Shown here: one piece after another, positions 35,623-47,690 of the stretch
Layout of the letters: each line of letters starts with the position of its first letter
Position numbering within the stretch: the stretch's first letter is position 1
Assembly (NCBI RefSeq): GCF_001652725.1
Contig: NZ_LWHJ01000011.1
Location: 806,001 to 870,000 of the forward strand
DNA: 64,000 nucleotides
Direction: 5' to 3'
From: Pedobacter psychrophilus
GTDB lineage: Bacteria > Bacteroidota > Bacteroidia > Sphingobacteriales > Sphingobacteriaceae
Notes under the pieces: model-generated
Seen by the model: only the letters and a program-made list of their open reading frames with translations
The model's database searches: none
What the model was told of the DNA's origin: nothing
Program-made: the position numbers and the translations under genes

Positions 35623-36786
35623 GTGTATAATATATTAATATTCCCAGGTTGGTTTCCTAGTAAAGAAAACCCATTAAATGCAATTTTCACCAAAAAGCAT
35701 ATCAATATAATATCTGTTTTAAACAATGTTACTGTTGTATATGCAGAAAAATCGACCAAGCAACAAAAAAAATATTTTATTGAGATAGATCATGAGAATG
35801 GCTATCCAATTTATACCTGTTATTATAAACCAAGCTCTAATTATTTTATTATATATAGAAAGACGGTTAATTTTTATAGAAGAATAAAAGCATTTCTTTT
35901 AGCACTAAAAAGTGCAAATAGGCCCTTAAATACTTTCGATTTTATACATATCCATGTAATTTCATTTGAATCTATTATACCTGTATTTTATAAATTTTTT
36001 AAAAAAATACCATATTTTGTTTCAGAGCACTCTACTAACTACATTAGAAAAACGTCAAAGTATTCTATCAATAATTTATTTAAAAAAATTATTTTCAGTA
36101 ATAGCTTAGGAATAAGTGTTGTTTCTGAATCTTTAAAGAATGCTATACAAAAACTAAATATCCATCATTATAATTTTAGTGTTATTCAAAATTATGTTGA
36201 CGAAAGTAAATTTGAATATAAGCCAAAGAATAATGACGTTATTAAATTTTTACATGTTTCTAGATTAGATGAGAAAGCTAAAAATGTAATAGGAATTTTA
36301 AATGCTTTTAATCAAATAATACATAAAAAAAGTAATAAAATAGAATTGCATATAATAGGAGGGGCTTTAAATGTAGTTTCAGAAGCCGAAATATATTCAA
36401 GAAACTTAGAGTCGAAAGGTAATATTTTTTTTCATGGATTAAAATTTGGAAACGAGATTTTAGAATATTATCAAGAGGCTGATATTCTAGTAATGTTTAG
36501 TAACTATGAAACACAAGGAGTTGTTGTAATGGAGGCCCTATTTTGTGGACTACCAGTTTTAGCTACTAATTTGCCTTGTTTAAAAGAATACTTACATGAT
36601 AAAAATAGTTTACTTGTAAACCCTTTAAGTGAAAAACAATTAATAGAAGGGATGCAACTTTTTTTAGATAAAAAGTGGGAGATTTGGGATTCTGAAAAGA
36701 TCGTAATTGATATTAAAAATAAGTTTTCATCAAAAACAATTGGAAATAGTTTTTTATCACTTTATAAAAATGGATTTATAAAATAA
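35623..36786 (+). CDS. Glycosyltransferase family 4
   Basis: 387 residues with a GTG start (MYNILIFPGWFPSKENPLNAIF). It has the GT-B fold. FHVSRLDEKAKN opens the donor half, and NYETQGVVVMEALFCGLPVLATNLPC carries the family EX7E-type motif. It transfers an activated sugar to a growing surface glycan; sugar and acceptor are unknown. The flippase gene starts 2 bases after its stop, so the pair is co-transcribed. Confidence 0.87.
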   Translation: MYNILIFPGWFPSKENPLNAIFTKKHINIISVLNNVTVVYAEKSTKQQKKYFIEIDHENGYPIYTCYYKPSSNYFIIYRKTVNFYRRIKAFLLALKSANRPLNTFDFIHIHVISFESIIPVFYKFFKKIPYFVSEHSTNYIRKTSKYSINNLFKKIIFSNSLGISVVSESLKNAIQKLNIHHYNFSVIQNYVDESKFEYKPKNNDVIKFLHVSRLDEKAKNVIGILNAFNQIIHKKSNKIELHIIGGALNVVSEAEIYSRNLESKGNIFFHGLKFGNEILEYYQEADILVMFSNYETQGVVVMEALFCGLPVLATNLPCLKEYLHDKNSLLVNPLSEKQLIEGMQLFLDKKWEIWDSEKIVIDIKNKFSSKTIGNSFLSLYKNGFIK

Positions 36787-36787
36787 G

Positions 36788-37996
36788 ATGTTTAAAAAAG
36801 TAATATTTTCCTTTCAAGCTAACTTCTTGGTTGCAATTTTAAGCTTAATTACCACATTAATAACAGCTAAATTTTTAGGCTCGTACGGCAAAGGTTATCT
36901 AAGCATAATTACTATTTATATTTCAGTTGTTCAATTAATAAACGAAATATTTGGTGTGGGTACTGTTTTATTTCTCTTAAAGAAATATCAAATGAAAGAA
37001 ATTTTTTTAATCTCCTATTTTTGGTTTTTAATGGTCTCTATAGTTAGCACATTAGTAATCTCTTTTTTTAATTTAATTGAGAAAGACTTACAGGTTGTTT
37101 TTTTCTTCAACACCATTTTTATTTCTGTATTTATGCTTAACCTTAGGGTGGTATTAAATAAAATGAACATAAAATGGTATAATTTTCTAATTATTTTACA
37201 GCCATTAATATTGCTTTTGTTTCTAATTCAGAAAGGACTTACTTTTTTTACAGTTAAAGACTTTTTGCTATTTCAACTGTTTTCTTATTCGATAATAAGT
37301 GTAGTAGCATTAATAGTTCTAAGAAAAGAACTCAAAAAAGATAAACTAAGATATGACAATATAAAGCCTTTGTTTGTAGATTCAATAAGTTTAGGTATTG
37401 TAAATCAAACAGCAAATTTCTCTCAAATAATTAATTATAGGGTATCTTATTTTTTTATTGAAAAATTCGTAGGCTTAAAAGCTGTAGGAGTATTTAGTAT
37501 TGTTTTATCTTTTGCAAATGTAATATGGTTGTTTGCTACTTCAACAGGTACACTTTTAGGAAATGAGATTTCTAAAACAGATAAGTTAAAAAAAAGCAGC
37601 GTTGCGCAATTTTTTAAGTATATGAAGATTTCTGTTTTTTTTACTTTATTAACACTAATAATAGTATATATTATCCCTTCTCATGTATATGTGAAATTGT
37701 TAAATAAAGATTTTTCTAGTGTGAAGCCATTGTTATTAATGATGGCTCCGGCAATTTTAATGTTTACACTAGCGAAAATTTTAGGTTATTTCTTTAGTAG
37801 TTTAGGTAAAATGAAAATTAATCTTTATAGCTCATTAGCGGGTTTAATTCCTTCTGTATTATTGGGCTACATTTTAGTTAAAGAATTTAAAATCTTTGGC
37901 GCTGTGATGAGTTGCTCCATATCTTTTATTATATCAAGTATAGTTTTATTGTATTTTTTTTTGAAAGAGAAATATAAGTTTAGAGAAATTATTTAA
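36788..37996 (+). CDS. Wzx-like oligosaccharide flippase (MOP superfamily)
   Basis: 402 residues with about 11 or 12 hydrophobic spans. The N-terminal region SLITTLITAKFLGSYGKGYLSII is the typical first-span and loop pattern of polysaccharide exporters of the MATE/Wzx group. It would move a lipid-linked oligosaccharide across the inner membrane. It is the last gene of the plus-strand cassette and overlaps the end of the convergent porU-like gene by 8 bases. No Wzy polymerase or ligase is visible in the window. Confidence 0.82.
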   Translation: MFKKVIFSFQANFLVAILSLITTLITAKFLGSYGKGYLSIITIYISVVQLINEIFGVGTVLFLLKKYQMKEIFLISYFWFLMVSIVSTLVISFFNLIEKDLQVVFFFNTIFISVFMLNLRVVLNKMNIKWYNFLIILQPLILLLFLIQKGLTFFTVKDFLLFQLFSYSIISVVALIVLRKELKKDKLRYDNIKPLFVDSISLGIVNQTANFSQIINYRVSYFFIEKFVGLKAVGVFSIVLSFANVIWLFATSTGTLLGNEISKTDKLKKSSVAQFFKYMKISVFFTLLTLIIVYIIPSHVYVKLLNKDFSSVKPLLLMMAPAILMFTLAKILGYFFSSLGKMKINLYSSLAGLIPSVLLGYILVKEFKIFGAVMSCSISFIISSIVLLYFFLKEKYKFREII

Positions 37997-40900
37997 TAAT
38001 ATAAATCTTACCTGTATTTGATTTAAAGTTTTTATCGCCAAATGTTCTTCTCAAATTGAAATTTTCATCAGCATCTGAAATGTCAACTTTATAAAAGTAA
38101 ACGCCATTTGCCAATCTATCTCCAAACTCATCAGTACAATCCCAAGTAAAATCAGATATATTATTTCCAATTTTTATGTTTCCCAAATCAGATTTGGTAA
38201 TTGTTTTAACAACTTTTGCACTACTATTATAAATTGTGATTTTTATTTTATCGGGAACTTTTGCTCCGGTTAGTGTAAAAACAAATTTCATAGCGTTTAC
38301 AACAGGGTTAGGGTAAGGATAAAAGTGTGTAAGCGATGATTCATTAATAATCTCAAAGTCCACTAAATAATCATTGTTGTTCATATTTCCTGATACATCT
38401 TTTGCCTTAACTTTTAAGGTGTATAATCCGTCATCTAATAGTTCTGGCTTATATTCAATTAGGGATATGTTTTTTTCTTCAGATGTTGAAGGTTTGAAAT
38501 TTATGGATTTATCAGAATAACTAATTCTTTTAAAGTTATCATCCTTAGGACGTTTGATATAGATATCAACATTTGCAGTATCGTTTAGTAGCAAGAATTT
38601 ATTGTCATCAGTATTACTAATTTGAATATTGGGCTTTGGGGAAACAATGTCACCATTAATGATATTTCTGCCATCAAAAAGTACATTGACAAAAGATTGT
38701 TTAATATCTTTTTGAACCGCATAATCGTAAGAAATATTATTGTTAAAAGAATAAAGATCTTTGTTAGCTGAGTTTAACTGAATTTTAATGGTGTTACTTC
38801 CTGAAAAATTAAGAGTGTTTTCTGCAATTTTTATGTTTCTAGTTATACCAGGTTTTAGGGGTGCTAGAGACGAAAACGGTTTGGTAATAAATTTCTGATT
38901 TTGATTAGTAATGGTATAAGTGCCTGAAATAGAATCTGTATCGTAATCAAGTGTATTACTTATACCAATTTCCCATTTTAAACTATCACCTTCTTGAATT
39001 TGTTTGTCTTTAAATTGATTAAAAACATCCGTATTAAAACTAAAATCAGATAGAGGCTTACTATCTATTATTAGATGATTTAAATGAGGAAATGAAAACT
39101 CAGTTTCATCTGTAACATTTGTTTTGATTTTTAGATAGGGATAATCTTTTGCTAAAATATTACTGATGTCAAATTTATCATTTTTAATATTCTTCATTAT
39201 AGTTTGTTCAACACCTATGGGTGTAACTCCTATAATATCATATGATATATCATCAAAATTATTTTTAGCATATGATATATCAACATTACGCCATTCTTGC
39301 GATGGACCAATAGGTTCGGTTGTAAAACTCCCAGAAGACAAAGGATATAAAAGATCATGTATTATCTGAAAAGTTTGAGATTTTGGAGGAATATTTGAAG
39401 TATAATCTGCTGTAAACTCTAATGCACTTCCAGATTGAGTACCCTTAATTCCCCAAAACAAATATGGCTCTCCGTAATTCACTAAATTAAATTTATTTAA
39501 TCCAAAAGATTGTAAAGCTAGTTTGGCATTAGAAGAAAGTTGATTAATTGTTGCATTTCTACCATTTAAACCTATTACATGATAATTATTAGGTATCTGG
39601 TTAATAAACCTAATTAAAGAATCTACCTGAATGGGGTCATTTATATTCCAAAAATATTGACCAGTGTAGCCATTTACCAACATTGGACCATTTGTGGAAT
39701 TAAAAGGACTTGGATAGCTGAAGAATTTATTAGGTGTTAGTGGGTTCATGGCCACTAAAGTAATACCTTCAAAAAGTGGAGTGCCAAAATCTACTGCTTG
39801 AGTAGTTCTAAACCTTTTGGTTGTAGGATTAGGGGCATCATCTCCCATAGTGGTAATTGAGGTTGTGAAATAATTATTTAAAAATTCAAAATTTCCAGTA
39901 GTAACTGAATAACTTAACTTAGTGAGTGTTAAATTCTCTAATTGAGATTTATTTGCTATGCTATAACCATCTAAAGTGTTTTTTAAATAAGTAAATGAGG
40001 AATTAGTCCAGTTTCCACCTTGGTCAATAGGTAAATTTAATCTTGTTCGCCAATAATATACTTTTCCATCTTTTAGCAGTACAGGGGGACTCCATTGTGG
40101 AAAGACACCTGCTGTAATTATAGGTGAATTAGATTTGAAAGGACTATTGAAAGTGCTTAAAGAATCAATTTCAAATAGATATTCTGCATTTTTGGCGAAC
40201 AAATTATCAGGCTCCGCTTTTAAAACAACAGGAGACCTTGAAATAATTCCTTTATTGATAGGATAAATAGTTTTCACTCCATTTCCAGGTAAAAACAAAT
40301 CAAGATTTGCAATATTATTAGCAGTGATTGATTCATCTAGACTATTATCAAAGTTCACAGTAACTTTAATCTTATTATTGCCAGCTACATTTAAACCAGT
40401 ATTATTCAATTTAATGGGAATTGTATCTTTGTTGTAGATTGGTTTAATTTTAAATGCAGGTATATTTAAAACACTATTATCGGGTAAAGTTCTTTCTATT
40501 TTTATACTTACGCTATCCTTAATTGATTTTTGTAAATTTTCTATTTTTAGAGAGATATTTAAAGCTGCAGCAGTTGCATTTTGAGAACTTTCTGTAGGGA
40601 ATAGATATGAGTTTTGAATATTAAAATCTGGTTTTTGTGGCGAATTGAATTTTAGATACGGATCACCAAGATAAATGTATTGTCGAGTGTGAGCTAAGTT
40701 TAATTTGTCATTTGCATTTTGAAAAGATTTTAAGCCTTCTTTTATTCCTTTTGCTATAGATTGTCCGTATAATTTGTTAAACCAGTTTTCATGATATTTT
40801 GCTGAAGCGCTCATTAAATATGAAGCCACACCTTCGCTAGAAGTTCCAATCCACGCAACTGCACCAACATCTTTTGTTAATATAAAATCCTCACTTAACG

Positions 40901-42854
40901 CATTTATGGTAGTAAAACATTGGCCTGTACTACATCCGTTTACTAAATAAATTGTAGGCTTTGCTTGGTTTAATTGGTCCACAGCTTTGCCGAAAGCAAT
41001 TTCAGTACCTGTTGCAGATCCATGTCCTAAATAGGATAATAAAGCAATTCCGTCTCTTGTTTCATTAATTATTTTTTCGGTTTGGTTTTCTGTAATAGGG
41101 TCGGTAACGTTTTTATAAATTCTAGATCTTGTTGCTCCAAAGTATTCAAATTTTGAAATCTGATAAAGATTCTCTTGGTAATTTCCAAAACTGGTTACTT
41201 CAGATATTGTTTTTCCTCCAGTAGTTTGAAGTATCTTTTTTCTCCATAAATCATTACCTAAAACATTATAAACCTTTAACTTATTTAAATAATTATTAAT
41301 GTCAGTATTATTTCTTGCAGGTATTCTGCCAGTAGCCAATCCAGGTTCTAAATTACTTCCATTTAATCCAGAAGTTAGCATATTATCACTTCCAGGATAT
41401 CCAATTGTTGGTACTAAATCTCCAGTCATATTTTCTCTAGAGTTTTCGTAACCCTTACCTAGTAGCAATAAATATTCTGGTTTAACACTACCCTTTTCAA
41501 TCATATATTTACAATAATTTCTTAATGCAACAGGATGATGAAAGCCATAATAAAATTCATTATAAAGATCATCGGTATAAACGATGGAAGTGGGCATTGA
41601 GATAGATTGATTGTAAAGTTGATAGGCCTCGGCACCAGCCTTTAACGAATTATTACTTATGATTAGATAATTTTTTGATGAAGATTGGTTTATATTTTTA
41701 AACGTAACGCCATTTAATTGCGCTTTCATCGCATTGTTTTGATCTACTAAATAGTATTCAAGTATTGAATTGGCATCTTTAATTACATAAGAATTGTTTC
41801 CAGAGCTTAAAAATCCATTATTACCCTTCTTTTCTAAAATAATTGGGTTTACTAAGTTAGAATTTGAGAAATTTAATAAAGTCGAAGATTTTGAATTTTC
41901 TAGTTTAAAACTCAAATTACTTAGCCCTGCTAGGTTAAGATTTCTTGAAAACTTTATCTCTAAATAACCCGGTGCCTGAAAATCAGTAACAGCTCCTAAA
42001 TCATCAATAGAAGAAAAAGCTATATTAGTGCTATTTGTATTTACTATTAGGGGAATTGTTTTTCTTATTGATTTATAACCTCGATATAATGAGTCAAATA
42101 ATGTAGTTGAATTGTTAATTAATCTAAAATGATGATTGTTGCCATTACTATTAGTAGAAGCAGCATTGGATCTTCCTGCAATATAAATAGAGACACTAGA
42201 AGGATAGTTAGAGGTTATAAAATTAGAGGTATTTAATTGATAATTTAATACCTGGCCTTTAGATATAGATGACCCTAGATAACCTTCACCTTCAATGTAT
42301 TCTGATAAAGACATGGCATCTAAAATATACTCACCAGGATAATAATTTGAATCGAAGTTTAAACGATCTCTAGCAATTACATAGTTTTCGGGAGTTAAAC
42401 CAGTACTAGGTAAATTTGAGATTTGGTATCGCAAACCAGTTTTTGTAGGGCTATAAGTTAGAAAGTAAAAATTTTCATTAGTAAAAAGACTTATTTCATC
42501 GTTTGGAAGATCGCTTAGGTTTGTATAAAGAATTTTATCCAAAGAGGCATCATTTTTATTTCCATAGAAAAATATTTCATCACGTTGATCAAATTTCCCA
42601 TCTTGTGACCCTGTGATCATCAATGGAATTTCGATACCTTTATTAAAAATCTGAAACTTATTTGGATCCAAATTTCCTAAGAAAAGATTTTTAGCAATAA
42701 CATCATCATAAGTGATTTTAAAAAGCCCCTCATTATTAATAGTAATCTTAGCATATTTTTGAGAGAAATCAATCCACTCATTTCCATATTGTTGTGCAAA
42801 AGAGTTTAAACAAATTGCTAGAAAGAAAGAAACAATTACTAATCGTTTGAACAT
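37989..42854 (-). CDS. porU: PorU-like C25 peptidase, type IX secretion sortase (long form)
   Basis: 1621 residues, longer than a typical PorU. A signal peptide ends near SFAQQ (21-22). A PorU-like N-terminal region (ITINNEGLFKITYDDV) leads to the caspase-like peptidase C25 domain. Its catalytic pair is His611 (SYLGHGSAT) and Cys641 (VNGCSTGQ), as in gingipains. C-terminal parts include a CARDB-like region near 760-880, an ILEI/FAM3-like domain near 1020-1139 (LFEGITLVAM, FINQIPNNYHVIGLNG, LFWGIKG), and a terminal FlgD-like domain with PYPNPVVN and DEFGDRLANGVYFYKV. PorU cleaves the C-terminal signal of type IX cargo and attaches cargo to the cell surface. This resembles the variant sometimes called PorU2. 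Confidence 0.83.
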   Translation of the reverse strand: MFKRLVIVSFFLAICLNSFAQQYGNEWIDFSQKYAKITINNEGLFKITYDDVIAKNLFLGNLDPNKFQIFNKGIEIPLMITGSQDGKFDQRDEIFFYGNKNDASLDKILYTNLSDLPNDEISLFTNENFYFLTYSPTKTGLRYQISNLPSTGLTPENYVIARDRLNFDSNYYPGEYILDAMSLSEYIEGEGYLGSSISKGQVLNYQLNTSNFITSNYPSSVSIYIAGRSNAASTNSNGNNHHFRLINNSTTLFDSLYRGYKSIRKTIPLIVNTNSTNIAFSSIDDLGAVTDFQAPGYLEIKFSRNLNLAGLSNLSFKLENSKSSTLLNFSNSNLVNPIILEKKGNNGFLSSGNNSYVIKDANSILEYYLVDQNNAMKAQLNGVTFKNINQSSSKNYLIISNNSLKAGAEAYQLYNQSISMPTSIVYTDDLYNEFYYGFHHPVALRNYCKYMIEKGSVKPEYLLLLGKGYENSRENMTGDLVPTIGYPGSDNMLTSGLNGSNLEPGLATGRIPARNNTDINNYLNKLKVYNVLGNDLWRKKILQTTGGKTISEVTSFGNYQENLYQISKFEYFGATRSRIYKNVTDPITENQTEKIINETRDGIALLSYLGHGSATGTEIAFGKAVDQLNQAKPTIYLVNGCSTGQCFTTINALSEDFILTKDVGAVAWIGTSSEGVASYLMSASAKYHENWFNKLYGQSIAKGIKEGLKSFQNANDKLNLAHTRQYIYLGDPYLKFNSPQKPDFNIQNSYLFPTESSQNATAAALNISLKIENLQKSIKDSVSIKIERTLPDNSVLNIPAFKIKPIYNKDTIPIKLNNTGLNVAGNNKIKVTVNFDNSLDESITANNIANLDLFLPGNGVKTIYPINKGIISRSPVVLKAEPDNLFAKNAEYLFEIDSLSTFNSPFKSNSPIITAGVFPQWSPPVLLKDGKVYYWRTRLNLPIDQGGNWTNSSFTYLKNTLDGYSIANKSQLENLTLTKLSYSVTTGNFEFLNNYFTTSITTMGDDAPNPTTKRFRTTQAVDFGTPLFEGITLVAMNPLTPNKFFSYPSPFNSTNGPMLVNGYTGQYFWNINDPIQVDSLIRFINQIPNNYHVIGLNGRNATINQLSSNAKLALQSFGLNKFNLVNYGEPYLFWGIKGTQSGSALEFTADYTSNIPPKSQTFQIIHDLLYPLSSGSFTTEPIGPSQEWRNVDISYAKNNFDDISYDIIGVTPIGVEQTIMKNIKNDKFDISNILAKDYPYLKIKTNVTDETEFSFPHLNHLIIDSKPLSDFSFNTDVFNQFKDKQIQEGDSLKWEIGISNTLDYDTDSISGTYTITNQNQKFITKPFSSLAPLKPGITRNIKIAENTLNFSGSNTIKIQLNSANKDLYSFNNNISYDYAVQKDIKQSFVNVLFDGRNIINGDIVSPKPNIQISNTDDNKFLLLNDTANVDIYIKRPKDDNFKRISYSDKSINFKPSTSEEKNISLIEYKPELLDDGLYTLKVKAKDVSGNMNNNDYLVDFEIINESSLTHFYPYPNPVVNAMKFVFTLTGAKVPDKIKITIYNSSAKVVKTITKSDLGNIKIGNNISDFTWDCTDEFGDRLANGVYFYKVDISDADENFNLRRTFGDKNFKSNTGKIYIIK

Positions 42855-42906
42855 GTTTTAGGTAAATATTTAAATTAAATCCTTTTCGGTAACTGAATTG
42901 AATTTT

Positions 42907-42914
42907 TAACTTTG
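42907..42914 (+). promoter_or_regulatory. -7 promoter box, TAACTTTG, of purL
   Basis: Exact TAnnTTTG, 28 bases before the TTG start of purL. It lies 9 bases to the left of the opposing porU box. Confidence 0.45.
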
Positions 42915-42923
42915 AAAACTATT

Positions 42924-42956
42924 CAAATATACTTAAGATAAATTGGAAAATACAAA
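42924..42956 (-). promoter_or_regulatory. Promoter of the porU-like gene
   Basis: On the minus strand TTTG (42956-42953) and TATATTTG (42931-42924) are 21 bases apart, a good -33/-7 pair. The -33 part lies inside the first codons of purL, and the predicted start at about 42917 falls next to the purL box. Confidence 0.55.
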
Positions 42957-45165
42957 ACTCGCCACCCAAAATACCGCAAAAGAATTAGGTTTAAGACCAG
43001 AAGAATTTGAAAAGATAATTGAGATTTTAGGAAGAACACCAAATTTTACAGAATTATCAATCTTTTCTGTAATGTGGAGTGAGCATTGCTCCTACAAAAA
43101 TTCTATAACCTGGCTTAAAAAACTTCCTAAAGATGGTCCACGAATGTTGGCCAAAGCTGGTGAAGAAAATGCAGGTATGGTAGATTTAGGAGATGGTATT
43201 GCTTGTGTATTTAAAATAGAATCTCATAATCATCCTTCTGCTTTAGAACCTTATCAAGGTGCTGCGACTGGGGTAGGTGGTATTAATCGTGATATTTTTA
43301 CTATGGGAGCAAGGCCAATTGCACAATTAAACTCTTTACGTTTTGGAGATATTAATCATCCAAAAACGCAATGGCTGATTAAAGGTGTAGTTAAAGGGAT
43401 TGGTGATTATGGCAATGCATTCGGAATACCAACGGTTGGTGGTGAAGTCTTTTTTGATGAATGCTATCATGTTAATCCATTGGTAAATGCAATGTCTGCC
43501 GGAATTGTTAAAGTGGGCGAAACCGTTTCTGCAACTTCTTATGGAGTGGGAAATCCAGTTTACATTGTTGGTTCTGCTACTGGTAAAGACGGAATCAATG
43601 GAGCTTCTTTTGCTTCTAAAGATATTTCTGCCGATTCTGTAAATGATTTACCAGCTGTTCAAGTTGGTGATCCTTTTCAGGAAAAATTATTATTGGAGGC
43701 CTCATTAGAAGTTATCCAAACTGGTGCGGTTATCGGGATGCAAGATATGGGTGCTGCTGGAATTATCTGCTCAAATTCTGAAATGAGTGCCAAAGGAGAA
43801 CATGGAATGCGTATCGATCTAGATAAAGTTCCTACTCGTCAGCAAAATATGTTGCCGTTTGAGATTTTATTATCAGAATCTCAAGAGCGTATGTTGATTG
43901 TTGTCGAAAAAGGAAAAGAAGCTTTGGTGGAAGCTGTTTTTGATAAATGGGATCTAAATTGTGCTATTATTGGAGAAGTAACCGATACCAAACGCTTAGA
44001 ATATTATATGAATGGCGAGTTGGTTGCAGATGTACCTGCAGACGATTTAGTTTTAGGAGGAGGTGCACCAGTTTACGAAAGAGAATATAAAGAACCGGCT
44101 TATTTTAAAGAATTTCAAAAATTTAATATTGATGATGTTAAAGAGCCAGCAGATTTAAAAGAAGTTGCACAACATTTAACGTCTCATCCAAATATTGCAT
44201 CCAAAAGATGGGTAACAAGTCAGTACGATTCTATGGTTGGTACTGCAACTATGACCACCAATAAACCAAGTGATGCTGCGGTTGTTTCTGTAAAAAACAA
44301 CGATAAAGCTATTGTTTTGACGGTAGATTGTAATTCTCGTTATGTAAATGCTGATCCTGAAAAAGGTTGTGCTATTGCTGTTGCTGAGGCTGCAAGGAAT
44401 ATTACCTGTGCTGGTGGCGAACCTGTAGCTATTACCAATTGTTTAAATTTTGGAAATCCTTATGTTCCTGAAGTTTATTGGCAGTTTGTGGGTGCAATTA
44501 AAGGCATGAGTTCGGCTTGTACTAAGTTTGAAACTCCAGTTACTGGTGGTAATGTTTCTTTTTATAACCAGTCTTCAGATGAAGGTCCGGTTTTCCCTAC
44601 GCCAACTATTGGGATGTTAGGAGTAATGGATGATGTGAATAACATGATGACTTTAGATTTTAAAATTGAAGGGGATTTAATTTATCTAATCGGCGAAAGC
44701 CAAAATGATATTGCTTCTTCTCAGTATTTAGCTTCCTATCATAAAATCACAAAGTCTCCAGCTCCATATTTTGATCTGGATAAAGAGTACGAAATGCATC
44801 AAGTAATCAAAAAACTAATTTTAAATAAATTAGTCCAATCTGTTCATGATGTAGCTGATGGAGGTTTATATATCACTTTATTAGAATCGGCTATGCCAAA
44901 TGGATTAGGTTTTGAAATTGAAACTGATAGCGATTTTAGAAAAGATGCTTTTCTTTTCGGCGAGGCACAAGGTAGGGTTGTTGTTTCAGTTTCTACAGAA
45001 AATCAAGAAGCTTTTGTAGAATTTATGGCAACTGTGGATACAGATTTCAGTTTATTAGGAACTGTTAATTCTGGTGATTTAATTATAGATGAGGAAAGCT
45101 TTGTGAATGTAAAAGATGCTAAATACACCTTCGATAATGTTTTACATGATATTTTAGGAGAGTAA
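42943..45165 (+). CDS. purL: Phosphoribosylformylglycinamidine synthase, subunit II (PurL)
   Basis: 740 residues of the small-PurL type. The start is TTG; no ATG occurs before the conserved [13 protein letters not shown]. Other marks are [25 protein letters not shown] (nucleotide-binding), [15 protein letters not shown], and the second-half [12 protein letters not shown]. It makes formylglycinamidine ribonucleotide in purine synthesis with PurQ and PurS, neither of which is in the window. It is monocistronic and ends at a strong terminator. Confidence 0.95.
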   Translation: MENTKLATQNTAKELGLRPEEFEKIIEILGRTPNFTELSIFSVMWSEHCSYKNSITWLKKLPKDGPRMLAKAGEENAGMVDLGDGIACVFKIESHNHPSALEPYQGAATGVGGINRDIFTMGARPIAQLNSLRFGDINHPKTQWLIKGVVKGIGDYGNAFGIPTVGGEVFFDECYHVNPLVNAMSAGIVKVGETVSATSYGVGNPVYIVGSATGKDGINGASFASKDISADSVNDLPAVQVGDPFQEKLLLEASLEVIQTGAVIGMQDMGAAGIICSNSEMSAKGEHGMRIDLDKVPTRQQNMLPFEILLSESQERMLIVVEKGKEALVEAVFDKWDLNCAIIGEVTDTKRLEYYMNGELVADVPADDLVLGGGAPVYEREYKEPAYFKEFQKFNIDDVKEPADLKEVAQHLTSHPNIASKRWVTSQYDSMVGTATMTTNKPSDAAVVSVKNNDKAIVLTVDCNSRYVNADPEKGCAIAVAEAARNITCAGGEPVAITNCLNFGNPYVPEVYWQFVGAIKGMSSACTKFETPVTGGNVSFYNQSSDEGPVFPTPTIGMLGVMDDVNNMMTLDFKIEGDLIYLIGESQNDIASSQYLASYHKITKSPAPYFDLDKEYEMHQVIKKLILNKLVQSVHDVADGGLYITLLESAMPNGLGFEIETDSDFRKDAFLFGEAQGRVVVSVSTENQEAFVEFMATVDTDFSLLGTVNSGDLIIDEESFVNVKDAKYTFDNVLHDILGE

Positions 45166-45183
45166 TTCTGAAGAATTATTCAT

Positions 45184-45222
45184 AAAAAAGCCTTCAATTT
45201 TTAAAAAATTGAAGGCTTTTTT
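45184..45222. terminator. Bidirectional terminator between purL and the DUF4920 gene
   Basis: Perfect arms AAAAAAGCCTTCAATTTTT and the matching complement meet with almost no loop. Both strands end in a U-run. Confidence 0.9.
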
Positions 45223-45238
45223 GCTTTTTAAAGAATAA

Positions 45239-45709
45239 CTACAAAACTAAAACTCCTTTAGCTTCATATTTAATCTCATTTTTTGGTTGAGTGATTTTAG
45301 CAATTTCTTCTTTTGATTTCCCAGCATCTTCTAAATAATGCTTTTGCTCATCTACGGAAGTGATGACTTTTTTAGAGACACCATCTAAAGCTACTTTTTT
45401 ACCAATAATATCTTTTGGCATAAAGAAAGCATAATCCTTAAAAGTGACCATTGTTTTTGTACCATCACCGTTATCCAATTTCATCCAACAACCTTTTGCA
45501 GTACAAACATCGGTTACAGTACCAGAAATTTTAGTGTTTAAGATTTCAGAATTTCCCATTTTTGTACTTAACTGACTAACCGGAATTAAATTTTTAGCGT
45601 TTATTTTCTCACCGTAAGTTATGCCTTTGGCAGCACTCGTTGGTTCTTGTGCGAAAGCAGTAAAAGCCATAAAGCATACTACTGTGAAAGTTTGAAGGAA
45701 TTTTATCAT
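45239..45709 (-). CDS. DUF4920 family exported protein
   Basis: 156 residues with a signal peptide ending near AFAQ (20-21). The core is ISGTVTDVCTAKGCWMKLDNG and VTFKDYAFFMPKDIIGKKVALDG, the DUF4920 pattern with its two Cys in VCTAKGCW. Members are small OB-fold-like secreted proteins of unknown function; the Cys pair could form a disulfide or bind metal. It stands alone, convergent with purL. Confidence 0.85.
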   Translation of the reverse strand: MIKFLQTFTVVCFMAFTAFAQEPTSAAKGITYGEKINAKNLIPVSQLSTKMGNSEILNTKISGTVTDVCTAKGCWMKLDNGDGTKTMVTFKDYAFFMPKDIIGKKVALDGVSKKVITSVDEQKHYLEDAGKSKEEIAKITQPKNEIKYEAKGVLVL

Positions 45710-45712
45710 ATT

Positions 45713-45747
45713 AGTTTGTTAGTTGATTTGATTGTTAGTTTGTTAGG
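45713..45747. repeat. TTAGTTTGTTAG-type simple repeat upstream of the DUF4920 gene
   Basis: Irregular TTAGTTTGTTAGTTGATTTG units just upstream of the start codon. They are related to the runs at 25.1 and 29.3 kb. Confidence 0.5.
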
Positions 45748-45847
45748 ACTAATTTAAGAGATTTAAGTTTTAAATTAAAAAAATCATCGGCTTTAATCTT
45801 TATTTAATAATCTTTGCTCTTGATTCTTTTATCTAAAGATCTAAAAA

Positions 45848-47506
<1,659 letters not shown>

Positions 47507-47690
47507 TCAAAATAAATATTGATTGATTGTAAAACAGATGGATAAAAAGATATCTTTTTTATTAAATATTATCATTCATTTGATTTGTTTTTCTGTTTAT
47601 AAAAAAGATTAATTGCAATTTGCATCAGATATATATTGTGAAAATTAAATTAAATCAAACAATTTTGATTTTCAATTATTTCTTTGATCA

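Noticed and set aside
31486-37996. A prophage or integrative element carrying the glycan genes
   Set aside because: I see no integrase, attachment-site repeat, tRNA junction or structural phage gene at either edge; AT-rich glycan islands are common without these.
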